Shown here: in pieces, positions 5,633-6,678 of the stretch | Numbering within the stretch: position 1 is the first letter of the stretch | How the letters are laid out: every line of letters starts with the position of its first letter | Origin: an uncultured Ruminococcus sp. | GTDB lineage: Bacteria; Bacillota; Clostridia; Oscillospirales; Ruminococcaceae | Assembly: GCA_946186215.1 (NCBI GenBank) | Contig: CAMHMM010000105.1 | Location: 1 to 6,678 of the forward strand | Length of the DNA stretch: 6,678 nucleotides | Direction of reading: 5' to 3' | Program-made: the position numbers and the translations under genes | The notes under the pieces: generated by a model | What the model was told of the DNA's origin: nothing | What the model saw: only the letters and a program-made list of their open reading frames with translations | Database searches by the model: none

Positions 5633-5638
5633 CATCAT

Positions 5639-5644
5639 TCCTCC
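5639..5644 (-). promoter_or_regulatory. GGAGGA ribosome binding site that decides among three ATGs
   Basis: The minus strand reads GGAGGA immediately followed by three ATG codons. Only the third ATG (5632) has normal spacing of 6 nt; the first has none. The site lies between the DUF4340 stop (5650) and the 91-aa gene. Confidence 0.75.
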
Positions 5645-5649
5645 GTTTT

Positions 5650-6678
5650 TTACCACGCAGTCAGTATGTCCTCTCCGGCAAACATCCTGCCGAGGTTTTC
5701 TTCAAGCCTTGCGGCGTAGGTCTTTCTGCACCTGAAGCTTGTTCTTCCGTTGAGCCTTATGACACACATCCTGTCGCCGGTGTCGATAAACTCCACCGTA
5801 TCGGTAAAGTCATCGGTGGTGATCTTCACGGTGATATATGCGGGGGAATCGTTCTCTTCAAGCCATATCTCCTCGGCGGGAGCCTTGAGGAAATACTGAT
5901 AGAAATTCTTGAAAAGATCGGGATCCGCATCATCGCCGGTAGTGTCGCAGAAGGCCTCGAAATTCTGCTGATCACGGTTGAGGGTGAACTTGTAATCCCC
6001 GTCCGGAACAGCGATCTCAAATGTGTTGATGTTGTAGATATAGTTGCTCGTGATAAGCGGCATAGTGATATTCTCGACCTTGGCACCCAGCCAGGGAAGC
6101 CTGTCGTCATAGAAAATGAATATCACATCAAATCCGTCCGCCATGCAGTAGTAACCGTGATTATTGCCCTCGCTGTCGGCATATTCATTGCCTATATGCA
6201 GGGCTATGGTCTCGCCTGCTATCTCCCATGTAACAGTGCAGCGGGGATCGTCAAGGCCGAACTTTGCCTTTACCTCATCACTCGGAGCAGCGACAGCAAC
6301 TTCGTTTGCAGTAAGGCCGAAAATGTCGTTGATAAGGTCATAGGCCTCGTCGGGGTTGCAGTCGAGCCTTACAGGAGAGGTCAGGATATGTGTGGATGAG
6401 TTTCCGCTGATGATATTCTCATCATCCTGCCGCACATCATATTCAAGGACGATGGGGTAATCTATGTCCTTGCGCTCTATGGTCACCTTGTCTACCTTGC
6501 TGTAATCCGTCTTGTCATTCTCGTCTGCAGGCTGTCTCTTTGTGTAGACCGTTCTCTCCAGGAACCAGAACTTGTTGTTGAGAAAATCCGATATACTTTC
6601 AGTATCTATTGCATATACATCATTTTTCCCGTCAAGCATGGCGTAGGTAAGGCCTGACTTCGGAGTGTCCGAACCAAC
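5650..6678 (-). CDS. DUF4340 protein, 3' part (start outside window)
   Basis: The frame stays open to the right edge, so the gene is cut at its 5' end; the visible part is 342 aa. An internal ATG at 6639 should not be taken as the start, since the upstream residues (VGSDTPKSGLTYAM) continue the family pattern of a G-x-x-TP strand followed by a strand ending Y, then DGKNDVYAID. Further family-like elements are DFLNNKFWFLERTVY and a Tyr/Asp-rich beta-rich body. DUF4340 proteins usually have an N-terminal membrane anchor and an extracytoplasmic beta-rich domain; the anchor would lie outside the window. As known from other genomes, they often sit beside Gld-type ABC exporter genes (ATPase, permease, GldG-like auxiliary protein), so such genes may lie just to the right; this is inference. 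It ends 17 nt before the 91-aa gene. The C-terminus (RTSFRCRKTYAARLEENL) is basic. Confidence 0.8.
   Translation of the reverse strand, partial: VGSDTPKSGLTYAMLDGKNDVYAIDTESISDFLNNKFWFLERTVYTKRQPADENDKTDYSKVDKVTIERKDIDYPIVLEYDVRQDDENIISGNSSTHILTSPVRLDCNPDEAYDLINDIFGLTANEVAVAAPSDEVKAKFGLDDPRCTVTWEIAGETIALHIGNEYADSEGNNHGYYCMADGFDVIFIFYDDRLPWLGAKVENITMPLITSNYIYNINTFEIAVPDGDYKFTLNRDQQNFEAFCDTTGDDADPDLFKNFYQYFLKAPAEEIWLEENDSPAYITVKITTDDFTDTVEFIDTGDRMCVIRLNGRTSFRCRKTYAARLEENLGRMFAGEDILTAW

Overview
The window looks like a chromosomal piece of a Gram-positive anaerobe of the Clostridia, most likely a Ruminococcus-type member of the Oscillospiraceae. This is a judgement from the strong GGAGG ribosome binding sites, the sigma-A promoters, the pairing of a DUF4340 protein with a short cytosolic partner, and the secreted lipoprotein with a Glu/Thr/Ala-rich linker. 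No taxonomic marker here has been searched against a database. No rRNA, tRNA, CRISPR array, insertion sequence or phage gene was seen.

Layout from left to right: a small AT-rich gene on the + strand (35-208), unlike everything else here, converges on a long minus-strand block and is separated from it by a hairpin terminator (301-330). The minus-strand block, in transcription order from the right edge, is: the 3' part of a DUF4340 protein (5650-6678, 5' end outside the window); a 91-aa cytosolic protein (5357-5632); a 73-bp gap holding a 13-bp-stem hairpin; a DUF3737 beta-helix protein (4412-5284) overlapping by 11 bp a MalY/PatB-type PLP C-S lyase/aminotransferase (3259-4422); a strong promoter (3139-3167) serving a PrsA/SurA-like lipoprotein (1598-3070); a 14-bp-stem hairpin that touches the -35 box of the rpsT promoter; a leader of about 148 nt with two hairpins; ribosomal protein S20 (1101-1346); a U-poor hairpin; and a VanX-type D-Ala-D-Ala dipeptidase (387-1031).

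Functionally the block mixes housekeeping (S20), envelope work (lipoprotein foldase/chaperone, D-Ala-D-Ala dipeptidase, the exported DUF4340 protein) and sulfur amino acid or related PLP chemistry (PatB with DUF3737). The genes appear to fall into at least three transcription units: DUF4340 to PatB (possibly split by the hairpin at 5295-5349), the lipoprotein alone, and rpsT with or without vanX by read-through.

No complete new defence or mobile system is visible. The points most worth a second look are: (i) the lipoprotein's parvulin-like domain, apparently split by a ~125-residue acidic low-complexity insert and lacking the usual catalytic His; (ii) the structured leader of rpsT ending in an attenuator-like hairpin; (iii) the hairpin just upstream of the poorly initiated DUF3737-patB pair; and (iv) a catalytically intact VanX sitting behind rpsT with no vancomycin-resistance partners in view.
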